A DNA stretch of 64,000 nt from Acidobacteriota bacterium (GCA_013289685.1 JABCZL010000007.1:1-64000), one strand, 5' to 3'; positions 51,242 to 60,057 are shown, counted from the stretch's first letter. Numbers and translations are program-made. The notes: a model not told the origin generated them from the sequence alone.

Positions 51242-52519
51242 ATGAGCCAACTCGCAATGCACATTTCGCCATTACCGGATATAGCGGCAGAAGTCCAGGA
51301 CTTTTACGACCGTTATCCCTACCCTCGGCCGATCGATAATCTCGACAGATATCGGAGCCAATGGCTGGAACGCCAACGACGCCGCGCGGACTACCATCTG
51401 TTTTGGCCCACACGTTCCTATCGGGAAGATCAATCCGTCCTCGTCGCCGGCTGCGGAACATCTCAGGCGGCTAAGCATGGCATGCGTTGGCCTGCGGCTC
51501 AGGTCACAGGCATCGACCTGAGCGCAACCAGTGTGCGCCGCACCGAGGAGCTAAAGGGAAAATACAAACTGAATAACCTCGAGATCTACCAGCTTGCTGT
51601 CGAGCGAGTAAGCTCCTTGGGGATGAGCTTCGATCAGATCGTGTGCACCGGAGTCCTCCATCATCTCGCTGACCCCGATGCAGGCCTAAGCGCTCTGCGC
51701 AGCGTGCTCAAACCAGGCGGAGCGATGCACCTTATGGTGTACGCGCCCTACGGACGAACCGGCATCTATATGCTGCAAGAGTTTTGCAGGCGGATCGGTA
51801 TTCATGCCAACGATGGGGAAATCCGCGATCTCATGGGTGCGCTCAGCGCGTTGCCTCCGGGACATCCTCTGGAAAGCCTGCTGAGCCAGGCCCCGGACTT
51901 TCAACATGAAGCGGCTGTCGCCGATGCTCTGCTGCATCCGCAGGACCGCGCGTATTCCGTCCCGCAGTTGTTCGACTTTATCGAGAAGGGAGGACTGACC
52001 TTCGGCCGGTGGGTAAGACAAGCGCCTTACTCGCTCGACTGTGGCCTCGTCGCAAAGATCCCGCAGGCAGCTCGCATGGCGAGGCTTTCCCTGCCAGAGC
52101 AGTACGCCGCTATCGAACTATTCCGGGGCACGATGGCCCGGCACAGCCTGGTTGTGTACCGAAACGACAGCGCCAGCGGTCCACAGCAAGTCAGCTTCGC
52201 CGATGACGCTTGGCTGGATTATGTGCCCATTCGGATGGCCGACACGATCTGTGTTCAAGAGCGGGTGCCTCCAGGGACCACGGCCGTCCTGATCAACCAG
52301 ACTCATACCTGCAGGGATGTGTTCATGCCGATTGGGGCAACGGAAAAGCAGTTGTTCGATGCGATTGATGGGATCCGTAACATCGCCGACATAGTGGAAA
52401 GGACGCTTTCATCGTCACACCGGACAACCAGCCTCACCTTAGCGCGTACCTTCTTTAAACGGCTATGGTGGCATGATCAAGTGGTGTTCGACGCATCACA
52501 GCAATCCACAGGGGTCTAG
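51242..52519 (+). CDS. class I SAM methyltransferase with C-terminal PqqD-like domain
   Basis: 425 residues. A lead segment FYDRYPYPRPIDNLDRY is followed by the SAM-binding motifs VLVAGCGTSQAAKHG, VTGIDLSATS and FDQIVCTGVLHHLADPDAGL (residues about 60-160). The last 90 residues (VPPGTTAVLINQTHTCRDVF, IDGIRNIADIVERTL) fit a PqqD-like fold, which binds peptides in radical-SAM/RiPP systems. That makes a peptide or protein substrate possible. The ATG at 51242 is preferred; a TTG at 51224 lies within the terminator. No precursor peptide was recognised nearby. Confidence 0.78.
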   Translation: MSQLAMHISPLPDIAAEVQDFYDRYPYPRPIDNLDRYRSQWLERQRRRADYHLFWPTRSYREDQSVLVAGCGTSQAAKHGMRWPAAQVTGIDLSATSVRRTEELKGKYKLNNLEIYQLAVERVSSLGMSFDQIVCTGVLHHLADPDAGLSALRSVLKPGGAMHLMVYAPYGRTGIYMLQEFCRRIGIHANDGEIRDLMGALSALPPGHPLESLLSQAPDFQHEAAVADALLHPQDRAYSVPQLFDFIEKGGLTFGRWVRQAPYSLDCGLVAKIPQAARMARLSLPEQYAAIELFRGTMARHSLVVYRNDSASGPQQVSFADDAWLDYVPIRMADTICVQERVPPGTTAVLINQTHTCRDVFMPIGATEKQLFDAIDGIRNIADIVERTLSSSHRTTSLTLARTFFKRLWWHDQVVFDASQQSTGV

Positions 52520-52625
52520 TACAGAAGATTCAGAATAGCGCGCGAAAGTCTCAGTAACTCCAACGCGAGAGCTTACGGCTGGCGTTCGTTTTCAGACGGC
52601 CGGGACAGTCTTGGTCGGACTTTTA

Positions 52626-52919
52626 CTAGCGCCAGTATCCCTTGTAAAACACCCAGCCACCACCGCTCTTGACCCAGCGGGGCGATACCCAGATGACGCC
52701 GGCGCGTGGCGGACGAACCCACTTACCAGCCACCCAGACATATCCGGTGCCATTCCAGCGCTGGTATCCACCAACCCAGACATATCCCGGCCCGGGTGCG
52801 ACGCCAACTACTCCGACTCGCACCGGCGGAGGTGGTGCAATCCGAACTACTGTCTGTGCGAATCCGAGCGTGCTTGCCAGCAACAATCCTCCGCAAAGAA
52901 TGGCACGCGTGCAGTTCAT
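52626..52919 (-). CDS. YXWGXW repeat-containing exported protein
   Basis: 97 residues; AAGGAG before the ATG; signal peptide ending LGFAQ. After a Pro/Val-rich stretch come repeats GYVWVGGYQRWNGTGYVWVA, GKWVRPP, GVIWVSPRW, WVFYKGYWR, the WxxGxW/YXWGXW pattern. Function unknown. It has its own variant of the regulon promoter at 52971-53016. Confidence 0.8.
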   Translation of the reverse strand: MNCTRAILCGGLLLASTLGFAQTVVRIAPPPPVRVGVVGVAPGPGYVWVGGYQRWNGTGYVWVAGKWVRPPRAGVIWVSPRWVKSGGGWVFYKGYWR

Positions 52920-52970
52920 GTCGACATCTCCTTTGGACTCCTGCGCCTTCGGCGGTGGGAGCCTCAGCCG

Positions 52971-53016
52971 AGACTATGTTCCCCGGTGCGGCGAGCGGAA
53001 CTGGCAAAACTCACAG
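52971..53016 (-). promoter_or_regulatory. regulon promoter E (variant): CTGTGA-GTTT-TGCCAG, N24, TAGTCT
   Basis: Read on the minus strand, the site (53016-53001) has one change in the right half (TGCCAG) and 24 instead of 23 bases before a perfect TAGTCT (52976-52971). It points at the YXWGXW gene, whose ATG is 52 bases further. Confidence 0.55.
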
Positions 53017-53211
53017 TGGCGATTCTTGCTTCTCCTGATGGTTCTGCCGATGTTTCCCGACGTCTTGCAAGTTTTGACAGTAGGCGACGACGATGAATTG
53101 CTGCGGTAATAGACGCGTCGAGTTCAGTGCCCGGGAGTGCCGCGACACTCGTTTGCCCGTCAAATCGCTGCGCAATGAGAGCATCGCACTATTCTGAAAG
53201 GATCCGCCGGA

Positions 53212-54489
53212 GTGTTCAATACAAAGCCGACAATTCTAGTGCGCACCGTTGCAGATGTCCTTGCGCAGACGCTCCGCACTTTGTGGGAACACAAGTTGCG
53301 CTCGTTCCTCACGATGTTTGGTATCGCCTGGGGTGTTGGATCGTTATTGCTGCTGGTGGGACTTGGCGAGGGCTTTCGCTCGGGGAACAAGCGGGAGATG
53401 GCGGAATTCGGGCAGGACATCATGTTTATCTTTCCCGGCCGTGCGCCGGTGATAGAAGGTAGCTTGCGCTCGGCCCGCAACTACCTGCTGACCTTCCAGG
53501 ATTACCTCGATGTTCGCAACACAGCCCCACATGTGCGGGAGGCTGCTCCGGTACTTGCACGAGACGACGTGCGGGCGGTGAGCGAGTTTGCCAGCACGAA
53601 CGGAGAGATCGTTGGCGTCACGCCCGAGTTCAATCAAATCAGGTTCCTTCCTGTGAAGCAGGGGCGCTGGCTCAACGAGCAGGACGATAACCAGAAACGA
53701 AACATGATTGTTCTCGGCGACGAGATGACGAGAAGTCTCTTTCCCGGGCGTCCGGCGGTAGGGTCAGCAATCCTGCTCAACGGCATTCGCTTTGAAGTCA
53801 TCGGTAGCGTGCAGCGCGTAGGCCGCGGCGACAACAATTCCACCAACATTCGCGGTTACATTTCCTACCAGGTCATGAACATGTACTTCCCGCTGAAAGG
53901 GGAAAGACAGCGAGGCGCCATTTCTTTCATCAACTTCCAGCCGGTCACACGGGCCGAACACCTGCTGGCGCAGCAGGAGGTGCGCAAGATCATCGCCCGG
54001 AATCACGGTTTCGACTACCGTGACGACAACGCATTCGAGGTATGGGACACGATTCAGCAGTCCGAGATGATTGGCGCGCTTTTCGATGCCATGAGCATGT
54101 TTCTGGGCAGCGTAGGACTGGCCACGCTTGCGATTGGAGCCATTGGGGTGGTCAACATCATGCTGGTTTCGGTCAGCGAACGAGCTTGCGAAATCGGTTT
54201 GCGGAAAGCGGTGGGCGCAACCAATCGAAACATCCTATTTCAGTTTCTGCTCGAAGGGATTTTCTTAACTCTGGCCAGTGGACTCGTCGGCATCGCGCTG
54301 GCTGCCGCCGTGATGGGGGTGCTCGGAACTGTTCGCGGTCCGCAGGGTTTTGATCCGCCTAAAGTCGTGCCCATGACGGCTGCGCTGGCGATTTGCAGTC
54401 TGATGGTGGCGGGAGTCGCAGCGGGACTCTATCCTGCCCGCAAAGCGGCTATGCTGCAACCCGTGGAAGCGTTTCGACAGGAGTGCTAG
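53212..54489 (+). CDS. MacB/FtsX-type ABC permease
   Basis: 425 residues, GTG start. An N-terminal helix near 25-45 (FLTMFGIAWGVGSLLLLVGL) is followed by a MacB periplasmic core and three C-terminal helices (GLATLAIGAIGVVNIMLVSV, ending TAALAICSLMVAGVAAGLYP), with the FtsX motif SERACEIGLRKAVGATNRNI. Such permeases work with a LolD/MacB-type ATPase in lipoprotein or macrolide/peptide traffic. No ATPase gene is adjacent. Three bases separate its stop from the next permease. Confidence 0.87.
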   Translation: MFNTKPTILVRTVADVLAQTLRTLWEHKLRSFLTMFGIAWGVGSLLLLVGLGEGFRSGNKREMAEFGQDIMFIFPGRAPVIEGSLRSARNYLLTFQDYLDVRNTAPHVREAAPVLARDDVRAVSEFASTNGEIVGVTPEFNQIRFLPVKQGRWLNEQDDNQKRNMIVLGDEMTRSLFPGRPAVGSAILLNGIRFEVIGSVQRVGRGDNNSTNIRGYISYQVMNMYFPLKGERQRGAISFINFQPVTRAEHLLAQQEVRKIIARNHGFDYRDDNAFEVWDTIQQSEMIGALFDAMSMFLGSVGLATLAIGAIGVVNIMLVSVSERACEIGLRKAVGATNRNILFQFLLEGIFLTLASGLVGIALAAAVMGVLGTVRGPQGFDPPKVVPMTAALAICSLMVAGVAAGLYPARKAAMLQPVEAFRQEC

Positions 54490-54492
54490 TCA

Positions 54493-55734
54493 GTGTTAGC
54501 CGATACACTTCAAGAAGCGCTGACGGCTATTCGATACAACCGTCGCAGAACCGCGCTCACCATGTTGGGCATGGCCTGGGGCGTTGCTACCGTGGTGCTA
54601 TTGCTCGCCTACGGGAATGGATGCGGCCAGGTAATGGCCAACATCTTTGCCAGCTTCGGGACCAAGACCATGATTCTTATCCCGGGGCGTACCTCCATGC
54701 AAGCCGGCGGCCAGAAGGCCGGCTCTCCACTCCGCTTTACGCTGGACGATGTCGATCTGCTGAAAAAGAATGTTCCTCAAATCTCACGCATCACGCCGGA
54801 GGTGTACAAAAGCGCCAGCATTCAGTACGACACTCGAACCTTCAACTTCGAAGTCTTTGGGGACCATCCCAACGTCGCCTCGATTAAGGTCTTGGTACCG
54901 GCCCAAGGGCGCTTCTACACTCTCGACGATCAACTGCAGCGCGCCCGGGTCGCGGTCCTGAGTTCCGAAGCCAAAGAAAAACTTTTTTCTGGACGTAACG
55001 CCCAGGGGGAACGCATTCGTATCGATGGGATCACCTTTGAGGTAATTGGCGTTTTGAGAGCCAAGATGGAGGAGGGCGACGATGACATCAATCGCATTAT
55101 TTACGTGCCTTTCACGACTATGGGAGATCTTACGGACATCCATTTCCTCGATTCCATCGGCTTCAACTATGAGATCAATGACTACCAAGGGCTGGAGCGG
55201 GCTGTCCGATCGGTGATGGCGGTACAACACAGGTTCAACCCAGTGGATCGCCGTGCGCTGTTCGTTTACAGCGTGATGGATCAGGTGCACCAGTTCCAAG
55301 TGATGGCGCTCGGTCTAAAAGTTCTACTTGGGTTGATCGGAACACTTACGCTGGGCACAGGGGGCGTGGGGCTGATGAACATCATGCTGGTGTCCGTGAC
55401 GCAGCGCAGTCGCGAGATAGGCATGGAAATGGCCCTCGGTTCACGACAGCGGGATGTTTTCTTCCGATTCCTGACGGAGGCCCTCACCATCAGTTTCATG
55501 GGCGGGTTGCTGGGAATAATGTTGGCGTATGTCATTGCTCATTCAGTCGGAAGACTCACCTTATATAGTGCGATGGCTAAGCACGCGGAAGCAGGCGACA
55601 TTCGACTGCTGATCGATCCCTGGACGCTCTCCATCGCCACGCTGATCCTGACGGCAGTAGCCCTGGTGAGTGGCGTGGTACCGGCCATCCGCGCCTCTCG
55701 TTTGAGCCCAATTGAAGCGTTGCGTCACGAATAA
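54493..55734 (+). CDS. MacB/FtsX-type ABC permease
   Basis: 413 residues, GTG start. It has the same architecture as the preceding gene: N-terminal helix (TMLGMAWGVATVVLLLAYGN), periplasmic core, three C-terminal helices, and the motif SVTQRSREIGMEMALGSRQR. The two probably form a heterodimeric transporter membrane unit. The ATPase and adaptor must be encoded elsewhere, outside this window or at another locus. Confidence 0.87.
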   Translation: MLADTLQEALTAIRYNRRRTALTMLGMAWGVATVVLLLAYGNGCGQVMANIFASFGTKTMILIPGRTSMQAGGQKAGSPLRFTLDDVDLLKKNVPQISRITPEVYKSASIQYDTRTFNFEVFGDHPNVASIKVLVPAQGRFYTLDDQLQRARVAVLSSEAKEKLFSGRNAQGERIRIDGITFEVIGVLRAKMEEGDDDINRIIYVPFTTMGDLTDIHFLDSIGFNYEINDYQGLERAVRSVMAVQHRFNPVDRRALFVYSVMDQVHQFQVMALGLKVLLGLIGTLTLGTGGVGLMNIMLVSVTQRSREIGMEMALGSRQRDVFFRFLTEALTISFMGGLLGIMLAYVIAHSVGRLTLYSAMAKHAEAGDIRLLIDPWTLSIATLILTAVALVSGVVPAIRASRLSPIEALRHE

Positions 55735-55749
55735 TAAGGAGTTGCCGCG

Positions 55750-56472
55750 ATGACAACGAATCGTTGGTCTGGATCGGCTCCCATTGGTGTCCCAGCTTCA
55801 ATGTTCTCCCCAGACAAGAAATCCAGATTTCTGCAAGGGCTTACGTCCTCAGAGCTTGAACTGGTGGTGTCCGCGTCAACGTCGCGGAGCTTCGTCGCCA
55901 ACTCGGTAGTTACCAACCAGGGGGATCCTGCCGACTATTTCTTTCTGTTAACCCAAGGATGCGCCAGACATTTCTCCATCAGCGAGGAAGGACGGAAGGT
56001 GCTTCTTCTTTGGTTCGGGGCCGGAGACGTATTTGGTGGTGCCGCCCTGCTAGCAGAACCATCGGTCTATCTCTTCGGCACGGAAATGGTGAAAGACAGC
56101 CGAGCGTTCATTTGGCGCCGCAGCGTGATCCGGGAGCTGGTCGCAAGGTATCCGGGCCTCCAGGAGAATGCACTCTCAATCGCGTCGGATTATCTAACCT
56201 GGTTTCACGCCTCACACATGGCTTTGATCAGCCATACCGCTCGACAAAGACTTGCGCGAGTAGTGATGAGTCTTGCGCAGGGTATTGGCCACAAGGTCCC
56301 GGGCGGCATTGAGCTCGACATCACCAACGAGCAGTTGGCAAATGCCGCCAATGTTACTCCGTTCACCGCAAGTCGTCTTCTGAGCGAGTGGCAGCGCAAC
56401 GGCGCGGTCAGCAAGAGCCGCGGCCGGGTCGTGGTGCGCGCTCCAGGGCGGCTTTTTCTGCGTCAGGTTTGA
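55750..56472 (+). CDS. Crp/Fnr-family transcriptional regulator with atypical recognition helix
   Basis: 240 residues; AAGGAG before the ATG. A cyclic-nucleotide-binding beta-roll (DYFFLLTQGCARHFSISEEG, WFGAGDVFGGAALL) leads to the dimer helix and a winged HTH (ITNEQLANAANVTPFTASRL, then LSEWQRNGAVSKSRGR). The recognition helix reads PFTASR where Fnr has VETISR: the specificity Glu is Phe. There are no N-terminal Fnr cysteines. It follows the permease genes by 15 bases and is the best local candidate to read the CTGTNN-N4-TGACAG sites. Confidence 0.88.
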   Translation: MTTNRWSGSAPIGVPASMFSPDKKSRFLQGLTSSELELVVSASTSRSFVANSVVTNQGDPADYFFLLTQGCARHFSISEEGRKVLLLWFGAGDVFGGAALLAEPSVYLFGTEMVKDSRAFIWRRSVIRELVARYPGLQENALSIASDYLTWFHASHMALISHTARQRLARVVMSLAQGIGHKVPGGIELDITNEQLANAANVTPFTASRLLSEWQRNGAVSKSRGRVVVRAPGRLFLRQV

Positions 56473-56582
56473 TAACTCTCCATTCTCCACAGTTCTTTTG
56501 CCATATCCCTCATTGTCCCTGGGCAAGTACGAAGCTGTCGTGAAGCAACGACTGAGGTCCTCCCACTCTGCCATCATCGCAA

Positions 56583-57071
56583 ATGATGGTGAAGGTTGTA
56601 AGTGAAGGAAGGATTTCTGTGTTGTATTCGGAATATGGGGCTCTGGGAGTGGGGTTGGTGCGCATTCTTGTGGTCGATGATTTCGAGCCGTTTCGGACTT
56701 TAGTTTCCTCGATCATGAAAGACCAGCCAGCGTATCAGATCGTCGGAGAAGCAGCCGACGGGCTGCGAGCGGTTCAGAGAGCCAAGGAACTTAAGCCCGA
56801 CTTGGTGGTACTGGACATGGGCCTCCCAGAATTGAATGGAATCGAAGTAGCTCGACAAATCCGGCGCTCCTCTCCCGGCTCGGCGATATTGTTCTTGACC
56901 GGAAACAACGATCCAGAACTAGCACGCGAGGCCCTGTACGCCGGGGCTCGGGGGTATGTCCTCAAAGTCGATATTGTCGGTGAGCTCGTGATGGCTGTGA
57001 GGGCGGTTCTCTCGGGAGGGTTGTTCATCAGCCGCAGGCTTAGAGAATCCAGCGCAAACGCGAATCGTTGA
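56583..57071 (+). CDS. single-domain response regulator (receiver only, NarL-type)
   Basis: About 162 residues or fewer. The receiver core is VRILVVDDFEPFRTLVSSIM with the phosphoacceptor Asp in LVVLDMGLP, Thr in LFLTGNN and Lys in GYVLKVD. The sequence ends soon after SGGLFISRRL, where NarL/FixJ proteins continue into a LuxR HTH; that domain is missing. Start uncertain: an ATG at 56583, or a GTG nearer the core. It may relay phosphate from the HisKA_3 kinases encoded nearby. Confidence 0.85.
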   Translation: MMVKVVSEGRISVLYSEYGALGVGLVRILVVDDFEPFRTLVSSIMKDQPAYQIVGEAADGLRAVQRAKELKPDLVVLDMGLPELNGIEVARQIRRSSPGSAILFLTGNNDPELAREALYAGARGYVLKVDIVGELVMAVRAVLSGGLFISRRLRESSANANR

Positions 57072-57097
57072 TTCCAGCCTGAATCAGGCCGATATAC

Positions 57098-57143
57098 CTG
57101 CCAATATTGCCAGTATGCGGAGAAGCCAGACCCGTTGTAGCAT
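57098..57143 (+). promoter_or_regulatory. possible regulon promoter F (weak variant)
   Basis: CTGCCA-ATAT-TGCCAG (57098-57113), 24 bases, then TAGCAT (57138-57143). It differs from the core sites in both halves. The implied start falls at the GTG at 57149, which would make the transcript leaderless. Confidence 0.3.
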
Positions 57144-57148
57144 GCAGC

Positions 57149-58285
57149 GTGGCTGAGTTCATTCCACTTCCGGCCCATCGCGCGCCATTGCGTCTATTCC
57201 TTGTGACGGGATTGTGTCTTTGCTCTGCAGGCATTGTGCTGGCGCAAACGCCAGATTCTCAGGAGGGCAACTCAGACAAGTCGTGGACCGCCACCACCGA
57301 TTCGAAGGAAGACTCCACGAATTCCACGCGTACGATCCAGAGTCATACGCAGAACGGTAATCGGACGGTTGACGTGCGAACACTCCAGACGCGCGGAGCC
57401 GGCGGAGACTTCAAACCGTATCAGGACATTGAAACAGAAACCGTGCGGGAAACCTCTACCACGACACGGTCCACAACGCGCACGTTTGTGCGGGGCGACA
57501 ACGGAACGAAAACGCTGTTCCAGGTCACGCAAGAAGAGAAACAAACTCTTCCGGGGGGCGGCTCCAAGGTCGTGCGCACCACCTCAAATCCAGATGCGAA
57601 CGGTAATCTCCAAGTAGTTCAGCGGGAGAACCAGGAGACGCTGAGGACCGGTCCGGACGCCGAAGAGACGAAGACGACTGTAATGCTCCCCGGCATCAAT
57701 GGAGCCCTGGCTCCCGCCATGCAGACCCAGGAGCGTCAGAAACGCGCCGGTAATACGGTTGAAATTCAAAAGACCACACAACTGCCGGATAGCTCCGGAG
57801 TCTGGCAGGCTGTTGAGGTACGGCACACGACAATCCAGGAACAAGGCAAGAATCGCAGCAGCGAAGAACGGGTCTCGCGGCTGGATTCAGAAGGCAAACT
57901 TAATGAAGTGTCCCGCACTGTGTCCAAGGAATCGGGGGATGTTTCGGGGGAAAGCCGCAAAACGGAGGACACCTATTCCGTCGATCTTCCGGGGGCGGCC
58001 CGCGATGATGGCCTGCACCTGGTGCAGCGCGTTACGACGACCCAGCGGGCCAATGCGGATCGCCAACAAACCACGAAAACTGTAGAGCAACCCAACCCAG
58101 GAGATCCCGGCGCGGGTCTTTGGGTGACCATAGTGACCCGTGAAACGGTAGGCGTTGGGGGCTCGGAAGGGATCATTCAACTGCGCGATGCCAACGGAAG
58201 TCTGGGGGTAGTGTCTGTGGATACGACGAAATCAGACAGATCGCACGCAATAGAAGTCCAAATCGCGCCTCCCAAGCCCAAATAA
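57149..58285 (+). CDS. exported repeat-rich hypothetical protein
   Basis: About 378 residues; hydrophobic signal (LRLFLVTGLCLCSAGIVLAQ). The mature part is Thr/Arg/Gln-rich with degenerate beta repeats of the pattern (x)D(x)2-G-(x)-L/W-x-x-V: PDANGNLQVVQRENQ, PDSSGVWQAVEVRHT, LDSEGKLNEVSRTVS, RDANGSLGVVSVDTT. The start is uncertain; a GTG at 57149 is plausible. No family is recognised. It lies between two receiver-only regulators. Confidence 0.65.
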   Translation: MAEFIPLPAHRAPLRLFLVTGLCLCSAGIVLAQTPDSQEGNSDKSWTATTDSKEDSTNSTRTIQSHTQNGNRTVDVRTLQTRGAGGDFKPYQDIETETVRETSTTTRSTTRTFVRGDNGTKTLFQVTQEEKQTLPGGGSKVVRTTSNPDANGNLQVVQRENQETLRTGPDAEETKTTVMLPGINGALAPAMQTQERQKRAGNTVEIQKTTQLPDSSGVWQAVEVRHTTIQEQGKNRSSEERVSRLDSEGKLNEVSRTVSKESGDVSGESRKTEDTYSVDLPGAARDDGLHLVQRVTTTQRANADRQQTTKTVEQPNPGDPGAGLWVTIVTRETVGVGGSEGIIQLRDANGSLGVVSVDTTKSDRSHAIEVQIAPPKPK

Positions 58286-58334
58286 GAATTTAGACACGGA
58301 GCGTTCGCGTTGCGATGGGTAAGAATCGTGAGCC

Positions 58335-58805
58335 TTACAAACCGCGACTGAGAAACTGCCTGCCCTGACAGACTGCTTCGACAGCGGTTAATAGCTCGCT
58401 TCCGGCATGGGTTTTGACCACGTAACCCAGGGCGCCCAGGTTGAGCGCTTCCTGCACCACATCGGCAGAGGACTCCTGGCTAACGAACAGTATTCTGCAC
58501 TCCGGACAGAGCTTGCGGATTCGTCGAGCTGCTTCGATTCCATTCAGGGTTGGCAGCCCGATGTCGATCACCATCAAATCGGGTTGGAGTTCTTCGACTC
58601 TCCGCACCGCTTCTAGTCCGTCCGAGACTTCGCCGACGATCTGCAAGTCCGGCTTCCGCTTCAGCGTCGAACACACAAATCGGCGGAATGGTTCGTAATC
58701 ATCGACCACGAGAACCCGGATTGTCGCCGTTTCCAAGGAGCTTTCGTTCCTCTCTGAAGCAGATTGGATAGCGGAAACACCAGAGTTCAGATTCTTGTGT
58801 GACAC
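58335..58805 (-). CDS. single-domain response regulator (receiver only, NarL-type)
   Basis: 156 residues from a GTG. The receiver core IRVLVVDDYEPFRRFVCSTL has the phosphoacceptor in LMVIDIGLP, Ser in LFVSQES and Lys in YVVKTHAG. It ends after GRQFLSRGL, where a LuxR HTH would begin in full-length homologues. It is paralogous to the regulator at 56583 and faces it across the repeat protein gene. The phosphodonor is unknown. Confidence 0.85.
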   Translation of the reverse strand: MSHKNLNSGVSAIQSASERNESSLETATIRVLVVDDYEPFRRFVCSTLKRKPDLQIVGEVSDGLEAVRRVEELQPDLMVIDIGLPTLNGIEAARRIRKLCPECRILFVSQESSADVVQEALNLGALGYVVKTHAGSELLTAVEAVCQGRQFLSRGL

Positions 58806-58933
58806 CCGCTCTTCTTATTAAACCCGTAAATGCCGTGATTGTTGCGCCCTCCGAATGAAATCCTCAATCTAGCCTTACGTAGACTCTCCCCGAAATCTAT
58901 CAGGGGAGCCCCGTTTTTACCACAAACTCCTGA

Positions 58934-59215
58934 TTCTCGCTCGTCGGATCCTCACCCTGGAGCCGAATCTTCGTCACCCGCATCGATTCTGGTCATTCGC
59001 AGTTCAACTACTCTGAGATTTTTGGCAGCGCGCTCTCTACCTACAGCTACCATCCTCGGAGTACGTGCATCAGCACACCGACGAACCCGCACCTGTTTAT
59101 TCCTTTCGATCGAAACCTGAGGAACACCGCCACTTTGTGGGGCACGCAGGTTAGCTACGACACTTTGACAATGGACGTGAAAGAGTTCTGCCCCGACATC
59201 CGCCGTAAACTGTAG
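58934..59215 (+). pseudogene. C-terminal remnant of a hypothetical protein family
   Basis: The frame ending in TAG at 59213 reads WSRIFVTRIDSGHSQFNYSE, then IFGSALSTYSYHP, RNLRNTATLWGTQVSYDTLT and MDVKEFCPDIRRKL. There is no start codon or ribosome site, and a stop lies just upstream at 58931. The pattern resembles the C-terminus of exported proteins common in Acidobacteriota ('..R.FVTR.D.G...FN.SEI.G' with 'WGTQVG.D....KEFWPD'); this is recalled and unverified. Confidence 0.5.
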
Positions 59216-59349
59216 CGCACAAGGCCGAGACGGGAGGCGCGGCTCCGTAAGGATCCAAGCAGGTGAACCCGTTCTCACTGTGTGAAGCAAGGTCGAGGTT
59301 TAAAAGAGGGCGGCGTGCGGCCTATCGCTGGGGCACCGCCCCGATGCAA

Positions 59350-60057
59350 CTAACCGCCACCACCATTCGACATGTTCTTGGGAGACTTCTTGTTAAGCGT
59401 CGCCAATAACAGCTTAGCGGAAGCAGGCGCCGCGACCGCGTGTTTAAACACGATGTCTTGCGCGCTCACCTGTTTTCCGTAGAGTTTCTTATTTGCGTCA
59501 TTGTCTGCACGAAGGGTCGAGCCGGAGAGAGAGACTCCAGCAAACAGTCCCCGAGCGCGAGAATAGGAAAGGATCTCGGCTCGCATGGTAGCGTCGGTTT
59601 CGGCGGAGGCCGTTCGCCCAACCGGGCCCGCCGCCGCCGAGACATCACCCCCGAGCTTGACCTTGCTGGCGAGGATGTTCTCGGCGGACCGAGGACTCAT
59701 CAGCAGCAGTACAAAGTCGGTTGCCTGCCCGCCCAATTGCAGGCCAAAGCTGCCGCCCTCCAGAGCCATCATGGTGGGAGCACTCCAAGCGCCCTTGAAA
59801 TCCTTGCCGCCCCGGCAGGTCATTACACCCCGGCCGTAACTGCCGCCAATTCCAATGGCAAACTTGAGAACGGAGGGTAGCACGACAACACAATCCGCCT
59901 TATCGAGTACACCCTGCGGGATATCGTCGGGAACATTCATAATTTCTTGCATTACTTTTCCAGAGTTTGCAACGCGATCCTGTTCTTTTTCTTGCGCAAA
60001 CGCAGGCAACGAAATCACGGCAACCAGCAGACCTACTCCCAACCAACCGTTCTTCAT
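59350..60057 (-). CDS. SYLF-domain lipid-binding protein (exported)
   Basis: 235 residues; AGGAG before the ATG; signal peptide ending PAFAQ. The SYLF fold is visible: EIMNVPDDIPQGVLDKADCV, KFAIGIGGSYGRGVMTCR, then GSFGLQLGGQATDFVLLLMS and ARGLFAGVSLSGSTLRADND. SYLF/Ysc84-type proteins bind phosphoinositides or lipids in eukaryotes; the bacterial exported forms are of unknown role. Its promoter is a variant of the local regulon promoter. Confidence 0.88.
   Translation of the reverse strand: MKNGWLGVGLLVAVISLPAFAQEKEQDRVANSGKVMQEIMNVPDDIPQGVLDKADCVVVLPSVLKFAIGIGGSYGRGVMTCRGGKDFKGAWSAPTMMALEGGSFGLQLGGQATDFVLLLMSPRSAENILASKVKLGGDVSAAAGPVGRTASAETDATMRAEILSYSRARGLFAGVSLSGSTLRADNDANKKLYGKQVSAQDIVFKHAVAAPASAKLLLATLNKKSPKNMSNGGGG

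Noticed and set aside
53065..53080. TTGCAA-GTTT-TGACAG as a further regulon site between the YXWGXW and permease genes
   Set aside because: The left half does not match and no TAG-type -10 lies 22-25 bases away on either strand.
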